Below are positions 60,497 to 64,000 of a DNA stretch of 64,000 bases, piece after piece. Within the stretch, counting starts at the first letter, position 1; every line of letters begins with the position of its first letter. Below the pieces are notes generated by a model. It was not told the DNA's origin. It saw nothing but the letters and a program-made list of their open reading frames with translations, and searched no databases. Both the position numbers and the translations under genes were made by a program. Source of the stretch: Ferdinandcohnia sp036962685 (GTDB lineage: Bacteria > Bacillota > Bacilli > Bacillales > Bacillaceae_L); the NCBI RefSeq assembly GCF_036962685.1, contig NZ_JBALOP010000025.1:1-64000 (forward strand). Reading direction: 5' to 3'.

Positions 60497-60916
60497 ATGA
60501 AAATAGCCTTAATTGCTCATGATAATAAGAAAACAGACCTTGTACAATTTTCAACAGCTTATACCTCTATTTTAGAACAGCACGAATTGTTTGCGACTGG
60601 AACAACAGGCTTACGCATCTCTGAAGCAACTGGACTACAAATCCACCGTTTCCAATCAGGACCACTAGGTGGCGATCAAGAAATCGGTGCAATGATTGCA
60701 AAAAATCAAATGGACATGGTGATCTTTTTTAGAGACCCACTAACTGCTCAGCCGCATGAGCCAGATGTTTCCGCATTAATTAGACTATGTGATGTGTATT
60801 CTGTTCCATTAGCTACTAATATGGGTACGGCAGAGGTTCTAATTCATGGACTTGAAAAAGGTTTTTTTTCGTGGCGTGAGATTATCCGTGACAGACAAGA
60901 AGGAAATAATCTATAA
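60497..60916 (+). CDS. mgsA: Methylglyoxal synthase
   Basis: Converts dihydroxyacetone phosphate to methylglyoxal and phosphate; 139 residues. Phosphate-binding TGTTGLRI (about 35-42), GPLGGDQEIGAMI (about 55-67, with the catalytic Asp) and FRDPLTAQPHEPD. In B. subtilis it is followed by bshB1; here that gene is missing. Start after AAGGGGATACC. Confidence 0.95.
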   Translation: MKIALIAHDNKKTDLVQFSTAYTSILEQHELFATGTTGLRISEATGLQIHRFQSGPLGGDQEIGAMIAKNQMDMVIFFRDPLTAQPHEPDVSALIRLCDVYSVPLATNMGTAEVLIHGLEKGFFSWREIIRDRQEGNNL

Positions 60917-60974
60917 TCCTTTGAACTTTTATTAATACATATGTGTATTTGACGCAGAAGTGGGAGATTCATCA

Positions 60975-62108
60975 ATGAAACTTAAAATTGGGATTACCTG
61001 TTATCCATCAGTTGGGGGATCAGGTATCATTGCTACGGAGTTAGGGAAGCTGCTTGCAGAAAAAGGACATGAAATTCATTTTATTTCTTCAAGTCTTCCG
61101 TTTCGTTTAAATAAAATCTATTCAAATATTTATTTTCATGAGGTGGAGGTAAACCAGTATTCAGTTTTTAAATATCCACCATATGACCTTGCATTAGCAA
61201 GTAAAATGGCAGAGGTTACAAAAAGGGAGAAGCTTGATCTTCTACATGTACATTACGCAATCCCACATGCAGCTTGTGCTTATTTAGCGAAGCAAATGGT
61301 AGGTGGGGATGTCAAGATTGTGACGACCCTTCATGGAACAGATATAACTGTTCTCGGATATGATCCCTCCTTAACGGAACTCATTCGGTTTGGAATCGAG
61401 CAATCCGATGCAGTGACAGGTGTTTCTCAATCACTTGTCGAGCAAACCTATGAATTAATTGAGCCGAAAAAAGAGATTAAAACGATTTATAATTTCGTGG
61501 ACGAGAAAATTTACTACAAACGAGATGTAGCTGACTTACGCAAACAATATGGGATTGGGGAAGATGAAAAAGTCATTATCCATGTTTCCAATTTCCGAAA
61601 GGTAAAACGCGTACCTGATGTTATTGAAGCATTTAACTTGATTCAAAAAGAAGTAAAATCCAAGCTGTTATTGGTCGGTGATGGCCCGGAATTAACTACA
61701 GCCTGCAAATTAATTAGCAAATTTGGACTAACTGATAAAGTTCTTCTTTTAGGAAAACAGGAAAATCTGCCGGAACTTTATTCAATTAGTGACTTAAAGC
61801 TTTTATTATCTGAAAAAGAAAGCTTTGGACTAGTTCTAATTGAAGCAATGGCTTGTGGGGTTCCTACAATCGGAACCAATACTGGCGGAATTCCAGAGGT
61901 CATAGATGAAGGTGTAGATGGTTATATTTGTGAGCTTGGTGATTTAGAAGACATCGCCAATAAAGCAATTTCTCTATTAAACGATACTAGATTACATAAA
62001 AAAATGTCTAAACAGGCAATCCGTTCTGTTCAGCAAAAGTTTAACTCTGAGAGAATTGTCAATGATTATGAGGACTTGTATTATTCAATACTTAAAGACA
62101 AACGGTGA
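60975..62108 (+). CDS. bshA: Bacillithiol synthase glycosyltransferase BshA
   Basis: GT4-family glycosyltransferase of 377 residues, the B. subtilis length, that joins UDP-GlcNAc and L-malate, the first step of bacillithiol synthesis. Motifs: CYPSVGGSGIIATELGK (about 8-24), TLHGTDITVLG (about 119) and the sugar-nucleotide site SEKESFGLVLIEAMACGVP (about 276-294). The usual partner gene bshB1 (deacetylase) is absent from the 58-bp space upstream; bshB2 or another deacetylase must do that step. The ATG at 60975 follows TGGGAG. Confidence 0.95.
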   Translation: MKLKIGITCYPSVGGSGIIATELGKLLAEKGHEIHFISSSLPFRLNKIYSNIYFHEVEVNQYSVFKYPPYDLALASKMAEVTKREKLDLLHVHYAIPHAACAYLAKQMVGGDVKIVTTLHGTDITVLGYDPSLTELIRFGIEQSDAVTGVSQSLVEQTYELIEPKKEIKTIYNFVDEKIYYKRDVADLRKQYGIGEDEKVIIHVSNFRKVKRVPDVIEAFNLIQKEVKSKLLLVGDGPELTTACKLISKFGLTDKVLLLGKQENLPELYSISDLKLLLSEKESFGLVLIEAMACGVPTIGTNTGGIPEVIDEGVDGYICELGDLEDIANKAISLLNDTRLHKKMSKQAIRSVQQKFNSERIVNDYEDLYYSILKDKR

Positions 62109-62123
62109 TTGGGGCTACAGAAG

Positions 62124-63323
62124 ATGGAAGGACCTTTTGTAAAAGCAAAAGAAATTCTAACAATTTTACATAACAATGGCTATGAGGCTTATTTTGTCGG
62201 TGGTTCAGTCCGTGATTATCTTCTACAACGACCGATTGGTGATATTGATATTGCAACCTCTGCAAGACCGGAACAAATTATGGATATGTTTCAAAAAACA
62301 ATTGATGTCGGTGCGGTTCATGGAACAGTGATTGTTTTACATAAGGGTGAGGAATATGAGGTAACTACATTTCGAACTGAGGAGGGGTATGACGATTATC
62401 GACGACCCTCTCATGTTGAATTTGTCACTTCCCTTCACGAGGACTTAAAAAGAAGAGACTTTACGATGAACGCGATTGCGATGACAATCGATGGAGACAT
62501 TATCGATCCTTTCGGAGGAAAAAAAGCAATTGAAAAGAAACGAATCCAAACAGTAGGTGACCCTAACGAACGTTTTTTTGAAGATGCACTTAGGATGATG
62601 AGGGCTGTTCGATTTTCAAGTCAATTGTCCTTTTTGTTATACAAGGAAACGGAATCAGCCATCTCTGATAATGCGTCGTTATTAAAAAAGATTTCTGTTG
62701 AGCGGATTACAATCGAATTTGAGAAATTACTCAGTGGTCCAAGCTGCCAAGATGCAATTCCAATCTTGATAAAAACAAATTTATTTCAATACATACCTGG
62801 TTTAGCTGACGAAACCCGCCATTTGGAACGATTTTCCTTCTATAAATGGAATCAACTTCAAGAGAGGGCTGAGTATTGGACACTTGTTTGTTATTTACTG
62901 AACAAGGATGATATAAAAACTTTTTTAAGACAATGGAAGTTACCGAATAAAATAATCGAACAGGCTGTAAAAAATGTGGTTTGTCTTGAAAAAGTCTTAC
63001 AACAAGGCTGGAGCAAACGTTATTTATATGATTGTGGAGCACAAAGCATCCAACAAGTTGAACGAATTCTACGAGTTCTAGGGGAACATCAAGAAGTGTC
63101 ACCCTATCAGGAATTTTGTAAATTACCCATTAAACAACGCTCTGATTTATTGATAACAGGTGAGGATCTCTTACTTTGGTTCAATCAAAAACCAGGAAAA
63201 TGGGTAGCGGAACTTTATGAAACAGTTGAAAATGGAGTTCTGGAAAACAAGGTGGAAAATAGCAAAGAAAAAATAAAGGAGTGGCTTCTATCATGCAATC
63301 AGAAATCAGAAAAAAATTGTTAG
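62124..63323 (+). CDS. cca: CCA-adding tRNA nucleotidyltransferase
   Basis: Adds or repairs the 3' CCA of tRNAs without a template; 399 residues, class II. Motifs: YFVGGSVRDYLL (about 22-33), GDIDIAT (about 37, metal Asp-x-Asp), RRDFTMNAIAM (about 110) and RMMRAVRFSSQL (about 155). The ATG at 62124 has GGGG 9 nt upstream; a TTG at 62109 is the alternative. birA begins 31 bp before its end. Confidence 0.95.
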   Translation: MEGPFVKAKEILTILHNNGYEAYFVGGSVRDYLLQRPIGDIDIATSARPEQIMDMFQKTIDVGAVHGTVIVLHKGEEYEVTTFRTEEGYDDYRRPSHVEFVTSLHEDLKRRDFTMNAIAMTIDGDIIDPFGGKKAIEKKRIQTVGDPNERFFEDALRMMRAVRFSSQLSFLLYKETESAISDNASLLKKISVERITIEFEKLLSGPSCQDAIPILIKTNLFQYIPGLADETRHLERFSFYKWNQLQERAEYWTLVCYLLNKDDIKTFLRQWKLPNKIIEQAVKNVVCLEKVLQQGWSKRYLYDCGAQSIQQVERILRVLGEHQEVSPYQEFCKLPIKQRSDLLITGEDLLLWFNQKPGKWVAELYETVENGVLENKVENSKEKIKEWLLSCNQKSEKNC

Positions 63324-64000
63324 AAGTCTTCTCAAGTAGCGATGGAGAGTTTATTTCTGGTCAAAAATTAAGTGAGCAGCTTGGTTGCTCGCGAACGGCC
63401 GTATGGAAGCATATTGAGGATTTACGAAATGAAGGTTATGAATTAGAGGCCGTTCGAAAACTTGGATATCGAATCATTACCAAACCAGATAAAATTAGTA
63501 GCAATGAAATCCAGCTTGGTCTTGAAACTCAAAGTTTAGGGCGAAATATTCATTTTCAGGAATCTGTAACCTCAACCCAACAAATCGCACACAAATTAGC
63601 GTATGAGGGGGCTGTCGAAGGTACTCTTGTCGTGGCAGAAGAACAGACAATTGGTCGTGGCAGATTAGATCGGGCATGGTATTCCCCAAAACACACGGGT
63701 GTCTGGATGAGTCTGATTTTAAGACCACAGATTCCACCCTCACAAGCACCACAGTTAACATTATTAGCGGCAGTAGGTGTCGTTCAGGCAATTCAAGAAG
63801 TGACGGGTTTGGAACCAGATATTAAATGGCCGAATGATATTTTAATCCATCAAAAAAAAATTGTTGGTATTTTAACCGAGCTTCAAGCTGAAACAGATCG
63901 GATTAATTCTGTCATTATTGGAATTGGTATTAATGTGAATCAGGACTTGAGCCAATTTCCTGAAAGCTTACACTCTATTGCGAGCTCACTAGCAATTGAA
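63293..64000 (+). CDS. birA: Biotin-protein ligase / biotin operon repressor BirA (partial, cut by window end)
   Basis: The first 236 residues of a gene running off the right edge. N-terminal winged helix-turn-helix (about 1-60, ISGQKLSEQLGCSRTAVWKH) is followed by the ligase domain with the biotinoyl-AMP loop EQTIGRGRLDRAW (about 112-124), KWPNDILI and GIGINVNQ. It biotinylates acetyl-CoA carboxylase and represses biotin genes. The ATG at 63293 lies within cca, preceded by AAAGGAG. Confidence 0.93.
   Translation, partial: MQSEIRKKLLEVFSSSDGEFISGQKLSEQLGCSRTAVWKHIEDLRNEGYELEAVRKLGYRIITKPDKISSNEIQLGLETQSLGRNIHFQESVTSTQQIAHKLAYEGAVEGTLVVAEEQTIGRGRLDRAWYSPKHTGVWMSLILRPQIPPSQAPQLTLLAAVGVVQAIQEVTGLEPDIKWPNDILIHQKKIVGILTELQAETDRINSVIIGIGINVNQDLSQFPESLHSIASSLAIE

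Overview
The window is a piece of chromosome from an endospore-forming, AT-rich Bacillaceae bacterium. The evidence is spore genes (spoIVA, sleB, ypeB, cotJABC, ypjB), bacillithiol genes (bshA, ypdA), a bc-type menaquinol:cytochrome c reductase (qcrABC), TRAP (mtrB) control of trp, and the sigX/rsiX pair. Gene order follows the Bacillus subtilis sigX - fer - recS - gudB - cmk - der - spoIVA - hbs - mtrAB - hepST - aro/trp - qcr - dapB - birA arc almost gene for gene. The chromosomal replication origin, phage, insertion sequences, tRNA, rRNA and CRISPR are not seen.

Layout. 1-4.9 kb: a repeat element, a DUF4430 lipoprotein translationally coupled to an ECF-transporter S component, sigX-rsiX behind a textbook SigX promoter, an M23/LysM peptidase and a PHP phosphoesterase. 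4.9-13.8 kb: fer (minus), the ypbB-recS-ypbD-ypbE run, an inserted cotJABC spore-coat operon (minus) where B. subtilis has ypbF, then ypbG, mecB and gudB. 14-20.4 kb: ypdA, ansA (minus), prsW, the sleB-ypeB germination pair, the c-di-GMP protein ypfA/motI and ypfB. 20.5-31.5 kb: cmk, an acyltransferase, an S1-domain protein, ypzI (minus), yphA, the YIEGIA protein with its small partner, der, gpsA, yphE, yphF, spoIVA and hbs. 31.6-36.9 kb: folE(mtrA)-mtrB, hepS-menG-hepT, ndk and cheR (interrupted by an assembly gap). 37.1-49.6 kb: the aromatic supraoperon aroF-aroB-aroH-[TRAP leader]-trpEDCFBA-hisC-tyrA-aroE. 49.7-58 kb: a degenerate amidohydrolase-like protein, ypiA, ypiB, ypiF, qcrABC, ypjA, ypjB and a zinc peptidase. 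58-64 kb: ypjC (minus), ypjD, dapB, mgsA, bshA, cca and the start of birA.

How it works together. Chorismate made by AroF/AroB/AroE feeds TrpE-A, TyrA/HisC and AroH. MtrB, encoded 8 kb upstream, should bind the (G/U)AG-repeat leader before trpE. HepS/HepT and MenG make menaquinone for QcrABC. CheR and YpfA/MotI act in motility, and BshA and YpdA in thiol redox balance.

Two families of small structured intergenic repeats stand out. Family A has four copies, each capped by a long hairpin whose sequence differs between copies while its pairing is kept. Family B has three copies, one of them lying inside the cotJ operon. Three N-gaps are present; the one in cheR creates an artificial frameshift. 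The most interesting leads are the family A hairpins, the enlarged TRAP-binding leader, a perfect 15-bp inverted repeat across the predicted ndk promoter, and the metal-site-lacking amidohydrolase-like protein next to aroE.
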